A DNA stretch of 64,000 nt, from the NCBI RefSeq assembly GCF_001427605.1, contig NZ_LMGZ01000005.1:48964-112963 (forward strand), in the 5' to 3' direction. Shown one piece after another: positions 27,653 to 36,066 of this stretch (position 1 is the first letter of the stretch; each line of letters opens with the position of its first letter). Made by a program: the position numbers and the translations under genes. Origin of the DNA: Devosia sp. Root635 (lineage in GTDB: Bacteria > Pseudomonadota > Alphaproteobacteria > Rhizobiales > Devosiaceae). The notes under the pieces were generated by a model. That model did not search any database. It was not told the DNA's origin and saw nothing but the letters and a program-made list of their open reading frames with translations.

Positions 27653-28894
27653 ATGAAGACCAATCTCATCCGCATCGGCGCGGCCCTGGGGGCCGTGCTC
27701 ATCGCCGCCCCGGCGCTCGCCCAGGACCTGACATTCTGGAGCTGGCGCCAGGAGGACCGCGCCGCCTATGAACAGTTCATCGATACGTTCGAGGCGGCCA
27801 ATCCCGGCATCACCGTGAAGTTCGAGACCTTCGAGGCGGCGAACTACAACACCATCCTGTCGACGGCCCTGGCCGGCGGCGTGGGGCCCGACGTGATGAT
27901 GGTGCGCGCCTATGGCGGGCTGGAAAACGTGGCGTCGGCCGGGTATCTGGAGCCGCTCACCACCGAATCCGTACCGGCGCTGGCCGAGTTCGCCGCGCCT
28001 GCCGTGGCCGCGGAGTCGATGCGCTCGGATGGCACGATCTATGCCGTGCCGTTTGCCAGCCAGACCCAGCTGGTCATCTACAACAAGGCCATTTTCGATG
28101 CCAACGGGCTTGCCGAACCGCAGAGCTGGGACGAACTGGTGACCGCCAGCCAGACGCTCAAGGATGCCGGCGTCATCCCGTTTGCCAATGGTACGGCGAC
28201 CGCCTGGCAGAACGAGACCGTGACTTTCGGGCTCGGCTCCTCGCTGATGGGCAAGGCTTTTTATGACGAGCTGATGGCCGGCACCGCCGACTTCACCGAC
28301 GCACGGTTTACCGACGCGCTGGCGGCAGTCAACGAAGTGGCGCAGGACTACTTCCCCGATGGTTTTATCGGCCTCGACTATCCCTCGGCTCAGCAGCTGT
28401 TCAGCTCGGGCATGGCCGGCATGTTCATCGGCGGGTCGTATGAAATGGCGACGTTCAAGGCGCAGAATCCGGATATCGAGCTGGGCGTGTTCGCCGCGCC
28501 GGGCAAGACCGCCGAGGATGCCAAGCTGGTCGGGCTCTATTTCGACGGCGGTTATGCGGCCAATGCTGCGGGCGCCAACAAGGAAGCCTCGATCAAGTTC
28601 CTCAACTACCTTGCCAGCAAGGAATTCGGCCAGGCCTTCGCCAATACGCTGAGCAATATCTCGACCATTCCGGGCGTCAGCTTCGACAACCCGCTGCTGG
28701 CCGAGGTCAACGAGCTCAACAAGTCCTCGATCCCCTATCTGATGCTGGCGCATTTCCGCTATGGCGAGCCGTCCGGCTCGGTGCTGATCCAGAGCGAAAT
28801 GCAGAAGCTGTTCGCGGGCGAAACCACGCCTGAAGCGATCGGCGAGGCGCTGACCACCGGCCTGGCGGCCTGGTACGCGCCTTTCCAGAAGTAA
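27653..28894 (+). CDS. Sugar ABC substrate-binding protein (family 1, MalE-like)
   Basis: 413 residues with a signal peptide ending ALAQ (about 24). GTGAGGGAG before the ATG. The mature part is of the SBP_bac_1 type (LTFWSWRQEDRAAYEQFIDTFEAANPG; here given in part) with FASQTQLVIYNKAIFDANGL and QQLFSSGMAGMFIGGSYE, characteristic of carbohydrate-binding members. The gene sits between the ATPase and the permeases. With nanE and a BadF-type kinase downstream, GlcNAc, MurNAc or ManNAc are likely ligands; family-1 binding proteins do not reveal the sugar by motif. Confidence 0.88.
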   Translation: MKTNLIRIGAALGAVLIAAPALAQDLTFWSWRQEDRAAYEQFIDTFEAANPGITVKFETFEAANYNTILSTALAGGVGPDVMMVRAYGGLENVASAGYLEPLTTESVPALAEFAAPAVAAESMRSDGTIYAVPFASQTQLVIYNKAIFDANGLAEPQSWDELVTASQTLKDAGVIPFANGTATAWQNETVTFGLGSSLMGKAFYDELMAGTADFTDARFTDALAAVNEVAQDYFPDGFIGLDYPSAQQLFSSGMAGMFIGGSYEMATFKAQNPDIELGVFAAPGKTAEDAKLVGLYFDGGYAANAAGANKEASIKFLNYLASKEFGQAFANTLSNISTIPGVSFDNPLLAEVNELNKSSIPYLMLAHFRYGEPSGSVLIQSEMQKLFAGETTPEAIGEALTTGLAAWYAPFQK

Positions 28895-28912
28895 GCCTGC
28901 CCTCCCGGCGGC

Positions 28913-28944
28913 GCCCCTCCCCTGTCCCGGGGGAGGGGCATTTT
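28913..28944 (+). terminator. Attenuator-like hairpin after the sugar-binding-protein gene
   Basis: Arms GCCCCTCCC and GGGAGGGGC with a nine-base loop, followed by ATTTT. It lies 18 bases after the binding-protein stop and before the permease genes of the same operon. Partial termination would keep binding-protein message above permease message. Confidence 0.75.
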
Positions 28945-28967
28945 CTCGCGACACGAGAGCGACCCAA

Positions 28968-29888
28968 ATGCCCCACCTTCGGATGACCGGCAGAGGCCTG
29001 TGGATTACCGCGCTCATCGTGCCGCCGCTGGCCTTCGTGGCGGTATTCATCGTCTATCCAATATTTTCAGCCTTCGCCTATGCCTTCTTCGACTGGCAGG
29101 GGCTGCGCCGGGGCGAATTCGTCGGCTTCGACAATTTCTTCACCGTGCTGTTCGTCGAGCCCTATCGGAGCTGGACGATCAATGCGTTCAGCCACAATAT
29201 CGTGGTGTTCTTCGCGCTGATGGTGCTGCAGAACGGGCTGGGCTTCATCCTCGCCTATGCGCTATGGCGGGAATTGCCGGGTGCGCGCTTTCACCGTATC
29301 GCGGTGTTCCTGCCGGTGGTGCTGTCCACCATCATCGTGGCGTATCTGTTCAAGCTGTTCCTGCATCCCCTGTTCGGGGTGGTCAATGTCAGCCTCAAGG
29401 GCATCGGGCTGGGCTGGTTGGCCCAGCCGTGGCTGGGGCAGAGCGACACGGCGCTGTGGTCGCTGATCGCGGCGCAGTCCTGGCACATGGTGGGCTTCCC
29501 GACGCTGGTATTCCTCGCCGGCATGCAGCGCATTCCGGGGGAAATTCTCGACGCTGTCCGCATGGAGACCGAAAGCGAGTGGGTCAAAATCTCCAAGGTG
29601 GTCTGGCCGCTGGTCGCGCCCAGCGCCACCATCGTCTTCACCCTGCTGTTCGTGGGGGCGTTCAACTGGTTCGAGCTGCCCTATATCATGGCGGGGCTCG
29701 ATGGCTCGCCGTTTGGCTCGACTGACGTGCTGGGGCTCTATTTCTACCGCACGGCCTTTGGCAATGTGTCGTCCGGCCAGCAGGATTTCGGCCTCGGCAG
29801 TGCGCTGGCAGTGCTGATCTTCGTGTTCATCGCCGTCATTGCCGGCATCATCACGGTGCGGCTGCGCGCACGGGAGATCCAGCTGTGA
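28968..29888 (+). CDS. Sugar ABC permease, MalF/UgpA-like
   Basis: 306 residues. Six membrane segments with the N-terminal ALIVPPLAFVAVFIVYPIF helix, a periplasmic loop carrying DWQGLRRGEFVGFDNF (the usual VGxxNF), and an EAA loop LDAVRMETESEWVKISKVVWPL in which the normal EAA is DAV. A final helix LAVLIFVFIAVIAGIITV precedes a basic tail. Its TGA overlaps the GTG of the next permease. Confidence 0.9.
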   Translation: MPHLRMTGRGLWITALIVPPLAFVAVFIVYPIFSAFAYAFFDWQGLRRGEFVGFDNFFTVLFVEPYRSWTINAFSHNIVVFFALMVLQNGLGFILAYALWRELPGARFHRIAVFLPVVLSTIIVAYLFKLFLHPLFGVVNVSLKGIGLGWLAQPWLGQSDTALWSLIAAQSWHMVGFPTLVFLAGMQRIPGEILDAVRMETESEWVKISKVVWPLVAPSATIVFTLLFVGAFNWFELPYIMAGLDGSPFGSTDVLGLYFYRTAFGNVSSGQQDFGLGSALAVLIFVFIAVIAGIITVRLRAREIQL

Positions 29889-30748
29889 GCGCCGCCGGCA
29901 CCACCTATTACGACCGCCGGGGACTGCTCGGCACGCTGGGCCGCGACGGGCTGCTGCAGATCATCCTCATCGCCAATACCATCCTGATGCTGGCACCCAT
30001 CGTCATCATGGTGTTTTCGGCCTTCAAGACGACGCCGCAAATCTTCCAGTCGCCCTTCGGCATTCCCGATTTCGGCCAGGTGGCAAACTTCGCCAAAATC
30101 TGGACAGAGACCAATTTCCTGCGGTACCTGCTGAACTCGTTCTTCGTCACCGGCGCCTCGATGGTGCTGATCCTGACGCTGGGCACCATGGCGGCCTATG
30201 CCATCGGGCGCTACCAGTTCAGCGGGGCGAGCTTCATCCTGATGTTCTTCCTGGCGGGGCTGACGCTACCGCTCAAGCTCGCCATCATCCCGCTATTCAT
30301 GCTGATGCGGGACCTCTCCATCCTCAACAACCAGCTGTCGCTGATCTTCGTCTATACGGCGATGGGCCTGCCGACGACGGTGTTCATCATGACCGGGTTC
30401 ATCCGCACGCTGCCCAGCGAGCTGGAAGATGCGGCGCGCATGGACGGGGCCAGCGAGGCGCGCATCATGTGGTCAATCATGCTGCCGCTGGTGCGGCCGG
30501 CCATGGTGATTGCCGGCATCCAGAACGTGGTGCCGATCTGGAACGACTTCTTCTTTCCGCTGGTCTTCATCCAGAACGACGATCTCAAAACCCTGCCGCA
30601 GGGGCTGACCACCTTCATGGGCGAATATACCACCGACTGGGGCGTGCTGTTCTCGGGCCTGACGCTGTCGGCGGCCCCTATCGTGATCCTTTACATCGTG
30701 CTGTCCCGGCAGTTCATCGCTGGCATGACGTCGGGGGCGGTGAAATGA
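29885..30748 (+). CDS. Sugar ABC permease, MalG/UgpE-like
   Basis: 287 residues from a GTG overlapping the previous TGA. N-terminal helix LQIILIANTILMLAPIVIMVF, and an EAA loop LEDAARMDGASEARIMWSIMLPL placed near residue 180 mark the MalG half. The carboxy end RQFIAGMTSGAVK is the conserved motif RxFVxGMTxGAVK of sugar permeases. It forms the heterodimeric pore with the MalF-like subunit. Its stop overlaps the ATG of nanE, coupling transport and metabolism. Confidence 0.9.
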   Translation: MSAAGTTYYDRRGLLGTLGRDGLLQIILIANTILMLAPIVIMVFSAFKTTPQIFQSPFGIPDFGQVANFAKIWTETNFLRYLLNSFFVTGASMVLILTLGTMAAYAIGRYQFSGASFILMFFLAGLTLPLKLAIIPLFMLMRDLSILNNQLSLIFVYTAMGLPTTVFIMTGFIRTLPSELEDAARMDGASEARIMWSIMLPLVRPAMVIAGIQNVVPIWNDFFFPLVFIQNDDLKTLPQGLTTFMGEYTTDWGVLFSGLTLSAAPIVILYIVLSRQFIAGMTSGAVK

Positions 30749-31410
30749 GGCTTAAACGCGGTCTTATCGTCTCCTGCCAGGCGCGGGCGGACAATCCCCT
30801 GCATGGTCCCCACTTCATGGGCGCCATGGCGCTGGCGGCGCGCGATGGCGGGGCGGTGGCTATTCGCGCCAACGGCCCGGAGGATATCCGTGCGGTGAAG
30901 GCGGCGGGACTGCCGGTCATCGGCATCCACAAGGTGTTTTCGGAGCGCTATCCGGTCTATATCACGCCCGACTTTGCCGCTGCCGAGGCCATCGTGGCGG
31001 CGGGGGCCGGGATCGTGGCGCTCGATTGCACCGACCGGCCGCGCGATGGCGAGCCCCCTGCCCGGCTGGTGCGCCGCATCAGTGAGGAGCTGGACGCCGA
31101 GGTCTTTGCCGATATCTCCACCATTGACGAAGGGCTGGCCGCCGCCGATCTTGGCGCGACCTATGTGGCGACCACGCTTTCGGGCTATACCGAGGCGACC
31201 CAGCCCAAGCCCGAAGAACCGGACCTGAAATTACTCGAAACGCTGGCGCGCAGATTGAGCGTGCCGGTGGTGGCCGAAGGGCGCTACAATAGGCCGGCTT
31301 TGGTGCGGCAGGCCTTCGAGGCCGGCGCGCATGCGGTTGTTGTCGGAACCATGATTACCAATCCCCGCGAGATCACGCGCATGTTCGTTGCCCAGGGTGT
31401 GCCGGTTTGA
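30745..31410 (+). CDS. nanE: N-acetylmannosamine-6-phosphate 2-epimerase
   Basis: 221 residues. Hallmarks of the NanE TIM barrel: LIVSCQARADNPLHGP, AVAIRANGPEDIRAVK, the catalytic Lys63 in VIGIHK, VYITPDFAAAEAIVAAGAG, ALDCTDRPR, FADISTIDEGL, TLSGYTEATQ and VVAEGR. It converts ManNAc-6-phosphate to GlcNAc-6-phosphate. Its ATG overlaps the stop of the permease gene. The enzyme usually belongs to sialic-acid routes, but no nanA is visible in the window, so ManNAc-6-phosphate here would come from ManNAc phosphorylated by the adjacent kinase. Placing it under the murQ-type operator links ManNAc to the wall-sugar pathway. Confidence 0.94.
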   Translation: MRLKRGLIVSCQARADNPLHGPHFMGAMALAARDGGAVAIRANGPEDIRAVKAAGLPVIGIHKVFSERYPVYITPDFAAAEAIVAAGAGIVALDCTDRPRDGEPPARLVRRISEELDAEVFADISTIDEGLAAADLGATYVATTLSGYTEATQPKPEEPDLKLLETLARRLSVPVVAEGRYNRPALVRQAFEAGAHAVVVGTMITNPREITRMFVAQGVPV

Positions 31411-32345
31411 ATGTGCATATGGGGCTCGACATTGGCGGCACGGCCAGCCGCTTCGTGCTGTGTGGCGATGATGGGCGGGAGCTGACACGCGGCAAGGCGC
31501 CAGGCGCCACCGGGCATGTGTTCAACCCGGCCGAGAAGGACAGGCTGCGCCATACGCTGGCGATCATCGCTGCCGCCATCGCAGCGGACGGCTACACCAT
31601 TGCCAGCATCACGGCAGGCCTGACCGGCTATGGCGCTGCGGTTTCGGACGAAGTGACAGCGCTGGCAGGGGCGGTGTTCGGCGTCGCGCCCGATGCCATC
31701 ATCCTCATCGACGATGTGGCTTTGGCCTATCTCGCCAATTTCGCACCTGGCGAGGGGCACCTGGTTTCGGCCGGCACGGGTTCGATCGGCATCCATATTG
31801 GCGCGGATGGGGATTTCGTCCGTGTCGGTGGCCGAGGCATCTTGATCGACGATGCCGGCTCGGGAAGCTGGATCGCGTTGCGGGCGCTGGACCGCATCTA
31901 TCGCGTGCTGGACCACGACGGCTCGTTCGACGCCGTGAGCGGGCTGGCGCAGAACCTGCAGGCACAGGTCGGCGGCGCGGACTGGCATGCCACGCGCCAG
32001 TTCATTTATGCCGGCGACCGGGGGCGCATCGGCACGCTGGCCGTGGCCGTGGCCCGCGCCGCCGAAGACGGGGACGCCGTTGCAGCCACCATCCTGCGCG
32101 AGGCCGGAGCCGAGCTGGCGCGGCTGGCCGAGGCGTTAACGGCGCGCGCCGGCAGGCGGCCGATCGGCTTTGCTGGCGGCGTGCTGTCGCTGCATCCGAG
32201 CATTGGCGCGGAAATCCGACGCCAGCTCGATGGCCATGACGTCAGGCTGGTCAGCGCCGACGCAGCGCTGGCGGCAGCGCGGACGCAGACTTTGGCGGAT
32301 GACAGATGGCGGCGGGTGCTGGCCGGGCGCGCATCGATTGCTTAG
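31407..32345 (+). CDS. BadF/BadG/BcrA-type amino-sugar kinase (NagK/MurK-like)
   Basis: 312 residues if started at TTG 31407, whose bases overlap the nanE stop; ATG 31419 is an alternative four codons in. Actin-fold kinase features: phosphate-1 loop MGLDIGGTASRFVL (about 5-18), the Asp region IILIDDVALAYLAN, the phosphate-2 loop VSAGTGSIG, and GGRGILIDDAGSGSW. This Pfam family includes eukaryotic-type GlcNAc kinase and Clostridium acetobutylicum MurK, which phosphorylates both GlcNAc and MurNAc at C6. The operon position (sugar importer, NanE) makes GlcNAc, MurNAc or ManNAc the likely substrate. Which of these it prefers is not readable. Confidence 0.85.
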   Translation: MNVHMGLDIGGTASRFVLCGDDGRELTRGKAPGATGHVFNPAEKDRLRHTLAIIAAAIAADGYTIASITAGLTGYGAAVSDEVTALAGAVFGVAPDAIILIDDVALAYLANFAPGEGHLVSAGTGSIGIHIGADGDFVRVGGRGILIDDAGSGSWIALRALDRIYRVLDHDGSFDAVSGLAQNLQAQVGGADWHATRQFIYAGDRGRIGTLAVAVARAAEDGDAVAATILREAGAELARLAEALTARAGRRPIGFAGGVLSLHPSIGAEIRRQLDGHDVRLVSADAALAAARTQTLADDRWRRVLAGRASIA

Positions 32346-32724
32346 CCGCATATCACCGGTCATTTCCGCGAAGGCGTGAGCCCGGTTCCACTTGCTGCAT
32401 CGCCACAGAGGTTCCCGCTTGCGCGGGCACGACACCGTGAAAGTTGCAGGGGAAAGTGGCGGAGAGGATGGGATTCGAACCCACGAGACCCTTTTGAGAT
32501 CTGCGCCCTTAGCAGGGGCGTGCCTTCGGCCACTCGGCCACCTCTCCGTCAGGGGGCTGGATAGCGGGCGGGGTGAGGCATGGCAAGCGGTTTTTGCCAT
32601 GGGTGCGGCGCTTGGCGCGGCGCGGACGGATTGTCGCGGTATTTGCTTTATGGCCGCCATGAATGGCGGCTAGATCGTGTGGCGCAGCGAATCGCGGCTG
32701 GTCCTCAGGCGGTGGGTGGAATAC
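32346..32724. other. Gap carrying tRNA-Ser
   Basis: Apart from the tRNA at 32457-32547 the region holds a small hairpin (CCCGC-TTGC-GCGGG, about 32413-32426) just past the 3' end of the tRNA on its strand, a likely processing or terminator structure without T-run. No integrase or attachment-site duplication was seen next to the tRNA. Confidence 0.5.
32457..32547 (-). tRNA. tRNA-Ser, anticodon GCU
   Basis: Read on the minus strand: acceptor stem GGAGAGG pairs perfectly with CCTCTCC, followed by discriminator G and an encoded CCA. D-arm GTGGCCGAGTGG, anticodon loop CTGCTAA (GCT), a long variable arm as in class II tRNAs, and T-loop GGTTCGAATCC. Ninety-one bases including CCA. It decodes AGC/AGU serine codons. 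Confidence 0.97.
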
Positions 32725-33252
32725 ATGGCAAACGGCGGCTTGAGGCTTTGGATCGGGGCGGGCGTGATGCTGGCCGGCATGGCGGGTGTCGGGGCGCAGG
32801 AGCCATTCGTGCCCGATCCCGACCGGGTTCTCGACCCGATCGAGGGCAACTGGCAAACCCTTGAGCTGTCGCAGATCACCATCACGCTGTGCCCGGACGG
32901 GTTTTGCGGGACGCTGAGCAAGATCGTGGTGCCGCGCGAGGGGCTGACGGAAGCGGAATATGCCGCCGCGCTGGCAATGCCCCCCGAAAGCTATACCGAT
33001 ATGCGCAACCCCGATCCGACGCTGCGCAGCCGGCCGATGCTGGGGCTGCAACTGCTGACGCTGCTGCCCGGCACGAAGCCGGCCATCTATGACGGGGAAA
33101 TCTACAATCCCGAGGACGGCAATACCTATTCGGGCTATGTCGAAATGCTTGGGCCGGACCTGATCCGGCTCAATGGCTGCGTGCTGTACAACATCATCTG
33201 CCAGGGGCAGGAGTGGGTCCGGGTGGTGCCTGAAGCGGTGGTTGCTGAGTAG
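32725..33252 (+). CDS. DUF2147-family exported protein
   Basis: 175 residues from ATG 32725; a frame open further upstream has no ribosome site. Signal peptide MANGGLRLWIGAGVMLAGMA ending near VGA. The mature part has the DUF2147 pattern: CPDGFCGTLSKIV with two Cys, RNPDPTLRSRPMLG, EIYNPEDGNTYSGYV, LNGCVLYNIICQGQEWVRV. Such proteins are small periplasmic or envelope beta-barrel-like domains with no assigned activity; four conserved Cys may form disulfides. Isolated gene, with tRNA on one side and repeat copy D on the other. Confidence 0.85.
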   Translation: MANGGLRLWIGAGVMLAGMAGVGAQEPFVPDPDRVLDPIEGNWQTLELSQITITLCPDGFCGTLSKIVVPREGLTEAEYAAALAMPPESYTDMRNPDPTLRSRPMLGLQLLTLLPGTKPAIYDGEIYNPEDGNTYSGYVEMLGPDLIRLNGCVLYNIICQGQEWVRVVPEAVVAE

Positions 33253-33275
33253 GGTGGGTCACTTGGTGGACCACG

Positions 33276-33360
33276 AAGCCACCCCCTCCCCAGCTCTGCT
33301 ACGGCCCTTTGGGCCTAGCGGCGCTACCCTCCCCTCAAGGGGGAGGGTGGGTAGGAGCCG
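33276..33360. repeat. Dispersed hairpin repeat, family R1, copy D (right half)
   Basis: Core GCTACGGCCCTTTGGGCCTAGCG and right end CCCTCCCCTCAAGGGGGAGGG are close to copy A and E, but the left palindrome is missing. Located between convergent DUF2147 and GST genes. Confidence 0.75.
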
Positions 33361-33436
33361 ATGCTTCCTACGGCAAATGAGGCCGGCACACCCGCCCGCA
33401 TGGGGAGGGTGGCAGGGCTGATGGCGCGGGGCTTTT

Positions 33437-34135
33437 TCAGCGCTGGTTGAAGAGGACTTTCTGGGCGTCCTTGTCTTTGGACAGGTCGGCCGAGGGGGTA
33501 TCCTTGCCCCAGGCGAGGCCGCTTGCCACGGCGGGGCGGGCGCCGAGACGATCGAGCCAGGCCTTTACATTGGGGAAATCGGCAATGTCCTGGCCCTGGC
33601 GTTCCCAGCCCTGGGCCCAGCCGATGGCGGCGATATCGGCAATGGAATAGTCGCCGGCGATATAGTCCTGGCCTTCGAGCTGCTTGTTCAGCACGCCGTA
33701 GAGGCGGTGGGTTTCGTCGATATAGCGCTTGGTGGCATAGGGGATGCGCTCGGGCGCGTAGATGGCGAAGTGGTGGTTCTGGCCCAGCATGGGGCCGAAG
33801 CCGCCGACCTGCCAGAACAGCCATTCGTCGACCTTGACCTGGCTCCGCGGATCGGTGGGGTAGAGCCGGCCGAATTTCAGGCCGAGATATTTGAGAATGG
33901 CGCCGGATTCAAAGATGGAGATCGGCTGGCCGCCCGGACCTTCGGGATCGACGATGGCCGGAATCTTGTTATTGGGCGAGATGGCGAGGAATTCGGGCTT
34001 GAACTGGTCACCCTTGCCGATATCGATGCGGTGGTAGGTCCACGGGACGCCAAGCTCTTCGAGCATGATGTGGACTTTCTGCCCATTGGGGGTGGGCAGG
34101 GAATAGGCCTCGATCGGCTTGGTCTGAATGGTCAT
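33437..34135 (-). CDS. Glutathione S-transferase family, Nu-class (YfcG/YghU-like)
   Basis: 232 residues. The thioredoxin-like N-terminal domain opens YSLPTPNGQKVHIMLEELG, with the Nu-class TPNGxK in place of a catalytic Tyr/Ser/Cys, then IDIGKGDQFKPEFLAISPNNKIPAIVD and ESGAILKYL for GSH binding. The C-terminal helical domain starts near residue 100 (VDEWLFWQVGGFGPMLGQNHHF). E. coli YfcG reduces disulfides with two glutathiones; this is the nearest known activity. GGAAG precedes the ATG. No linked genes; R1 copy D follows its end. Confidence 0.9.
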   Translation of the reverse strand: MTIQTKPIEAYSLPTPNGQKVHIMLEELGVPWTYHRIDIGKGDQFKPEFLAISPNNKIPAIVDPEGPGGQPISIFESGAILKYLGLKFGRLYPTDPRSQVKVDEWLFWQVGGFGPMLGQNHHFAIYAPERIPYATKRYIDETHRLYGVLNKQLEGQDYIAGDYSIADIAAIGWAQGWERQGQDIADFPNVKAWLDRLGARPAVASGLAWGKDTPSADLSKDKDAQKVLFNQR

Positions 34136-34235
34136 TGCCGGCTTCCGTTAGATTGATACGCTCCCATATATCGGCGTTTTACGATGAAAGGCAAGGCGGC
34201 TTGCCGCCGCCCTGCCCTCGGATACTAAACTTGTC

Positions 34236-34279
34236 GCGCTTTCGAAGCGGAAAACCGGGACCACTTTTCCTGAAAGCGC
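34236..34279. repeat. Nested hairpin of a rhizobial-type intergenic repeat
   Basis: Outer arms GCGCTTTC / GAAAGCGC and inner arms GGAAAA / TTTTCC around a short loop. This text (with AAGCGGAAAACCGG and CCACTTTTCC) resembles a repeat often seen between genes in Rhizobiales; only one copy was noticed here. Confidence 0.5.
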
Positions 34280-34297
34280 TCCTAATGATCGTCACGG

Positions 34298-34738
34298 TCA
34301 GGCCCGCCGCAGGACCATCTGCGGATTGCCGTTGCCGCGCATGGCGCTGGAAATGCCGTGGATATCCACGGTGGACACCACGCGATGGCGCAAGGCGGCG
34401 AACATGAAGGTCGGCGTGACATTGACCGGCTCATCGAACTGGATGGTCACGGTGTAGCTCTGCATGTTGCCGAGGAGCTGGACGCCGATGAGCATGCCGG
34501 CGAAGGGCTGGTCGAGGTAGAGCCCGGTAACGCGCATACCGACCTGCCAGGGCGACACCACGCGATCGGGCAAGGCGGCGCGGGCGGTGTTCCAATCACG
34601 GTAGCCGTGGGTGCGGGCGACCTGTTCGAGGGCGGCGCCATGCGACAGGGTTTCGCCTGCCCGTTCGCGCTCGGCGCGGAGGGCCCTGGCTTCCGATTTC
34701 AGAGTCTGGGCGGATGGAGTATCGAGTGAAAACGACAT
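34298..34738 (-). CDS. Glyoxalase_8-like small protein
   Basis: 146 residues from ATG 34738 (GAGAGGA upstream); the frame is open further upstream, opposite the TauE gene, but that part is a shadow. The N-terminal 60 residues carry TLKSEARALRAERERAGETLSHGAALEQVARTHGYRDW (in part), a helical pattern known in proteins named glyoxalase-superfamily (PF20066). The C-terminal half GMRVTGLYLDQPFAGMLIGVQLLG is a beta-rich domain of unknown function. No metal ligands of classical glyoxalases stand out. The function is unknown; no linked genes. Confidence 0.6.
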   Translation of the reverse strand: MSFSLDTPSAQTLKSEARALRAERERAGETLSHGAALEQVARTHGYRDWNTARAALPDRVVSPWQVGMRVTGLYLDQPFAGMLIGVQLLGNMQSYTVTIQFDEPVNVTPTFMFAALRHRVVSTVDIHGISSAMRGNGNPQMVLRRA

Positions 34739-35161
34739 GATAGGTCCTCTCATTTGCAATGAGGCGACTGTTCCATGGGGGCTCGCATTGCCATGAGGCG
34801 CCTTGCAAAGATGAACCGGAGTTCGTGTCCTGCTCGGAAACTGGGCTTCACCATCGGAATTTCTTCCGGCGAGCGGCGGGTGCCAGCGACCTGAGCGGGA
34901 TATGCGCGCGAGGGGACCTTTTGTCAACGGCATGGCTTGTATGCGATCAATCCCGGTGATGGGGCGATCAGCGATTTGTGTTGGGCGCCGTGATACCTTG
35001 CGCAGTATTGAACCATGTGCCCCCCGGGGCATAGGCGCTTCCCGAGGACTTGATCCGCGGGTCGGCCTCAACGCGGCACAAGCGGCGAGTGGCCCTCGGA
35101 TCAAGTCCGAGGGAAGCGATTGTGGGTGGGAGGGGTCGGGGCCCGTCACCAGGAGATTGGG
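34739..35161. other. Intergenic region with CCCTCGG-family hairpin (R3)
   Basis: About 420 bases between divergent genes. Its right part (35042-35128) has GAGGACTTGATCCGCGG and CCTCGGATCAAGTCCGAGGG as imperfect arms followed by AAGCGATTGTGGGTGGG; the same end is found at 39636-39718. Promoters for both flanking genes must lie here but were not resolved. Confidence 0.45.
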
Positions 35162-35932
35162 ATGATCGAGACGCTGTTTCTGCTGATTGCCGGCCTGTTG
35201 GGCGGCGCGGTCAATTCGCTGGCCGGTGGCGGCTCGTTCATCGTGTTTCCAGCTTTGCTGTTCGTCGGGATACCGCCCGTCATTGCCAATGCGTCGAACA
35301 CCTATGCCGCCCTGCCCGGCTATGCGAGCGGGGCCGCGGGCTATTGGCACGCCATGGCGCCGTACAAGGACCGGCTGGTGCTCTATGGCGTGATGTCGGC
35401 GGTGTTCGGCTATATCGGGGCGGAACTGCTGCTGGTGGTGTCGGACGAGTTGTTCGACCTGGTCGTGCCCTGGCTGATGGCCTTTGCCGTGCTGCTGTTC
35501 GTCTTCGGCAACCAGATCAACGGGTTTGTTGCCGCTCGGAGCGGTGGCGGGCGCGGCATGAAGGTGCTGGGCAGCGTGCTGCTGATGGCGTTCCTCGCCG
35601 GCGTCTGCATCTATGGCGGGTTCTTCAATGCCGGACTGGGCATCCTGCTGCTGGCGTTCCTGGCGACCGCGGGGATGCGCGATATCCATGCCATGAACGG
35701 GCTCAAGCTCTATGTGTCGAGCATCGTGGCTTTGGTGGCCGTGGCGCGGTTTGCGCTGAGCGGGTCGATCGACTGGTATCATGGCTCCATTGCGCTGGTG
35801 GGGGTGACCATTGGTGGTTATCTCGCCGCCAAGAATGCCCATCGAATTCCGACGCAGTGGATACGGATGGCGGTGATTGTATATGGGGTCATCATGACCG
35901 GGTATTTCTTTTGGGGGGCTTATTTGGCTTAG
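35162..35932 (+). CDS. TauE/SafE-family (TSUP) membrane transporter
   Basis: 256 residues from ATG 35162 (CAGGAGA before it). Two homologous halves with about eight membrane segments; the family marks GGAVNSLAGGGSFIVFPALLFVG (in part, near residues 13-35) and CIYGGFFNAGLGILLLAFLA in the second half. TSUP proteins export or import sulfonates, sulfite or other organic anions. No sulfur-metabolism genes are close. The stop codon lies at the start of the large R2 hairpin. Confidence 0.88.
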   Translation: MIETLFLLIAGLLGGAVNSLAGGGSFIVFPALLFVGIPPVIANASNTYAALPGYASGAAGYWHAMAPYKDRLVLYGVMSAVFGYIGAELLLVVSDELFDLVVPWLMAFAVLLFVFGNQINGFVAARSGGGRGMKVLGSVLLMAFLAGVCIYGGFFNAGLGILLLAFLATAGMRDIHAMNGLKLYVSSIVALVAVARFALSGSIDWYHGSIALVGVTIGGYLAAKNAHRIPTQWIRMAVIVYGVIMTGYFFWGAYLA

Positions 35933-36064
35933 TGCCACGCCCTCGTGGTTCGAGGCTCGTGAAGAACTCGCACCTCACCATGAGGGCTACTGGGGCACCG
36001 AGCTAAAAGTAGCCCTCATGGTGAGGCGGGAGCGCAGCGACCCTCGAACCACGAGGGCGTGGCA
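35933..36064. repeat. Large near-perfect hairpin, family R2, copy 1
   Basis: Outer arms of 23 perfect base pairs (35933-35955 and 36042-36064, beginning TGCCACGCCCTCG) and an inner arm pair of about 17 bp (CCTCACCATGAGGGCTAC / GTAGCCCTCATGGTGAGG). It spans the end of two convergent genes. A second copy lies at 47463-47598. It would form a long stem in RNA from either direction. Confidence 0.9.
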
Positions 36065-36066
36065 GG

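Noticed and set aside
32457..32547. tRNA-Ser as an integration site of a genomic island
   Set aside because: No integrase, direct repeat of the tRNA end or mobility gene was seen nearby.
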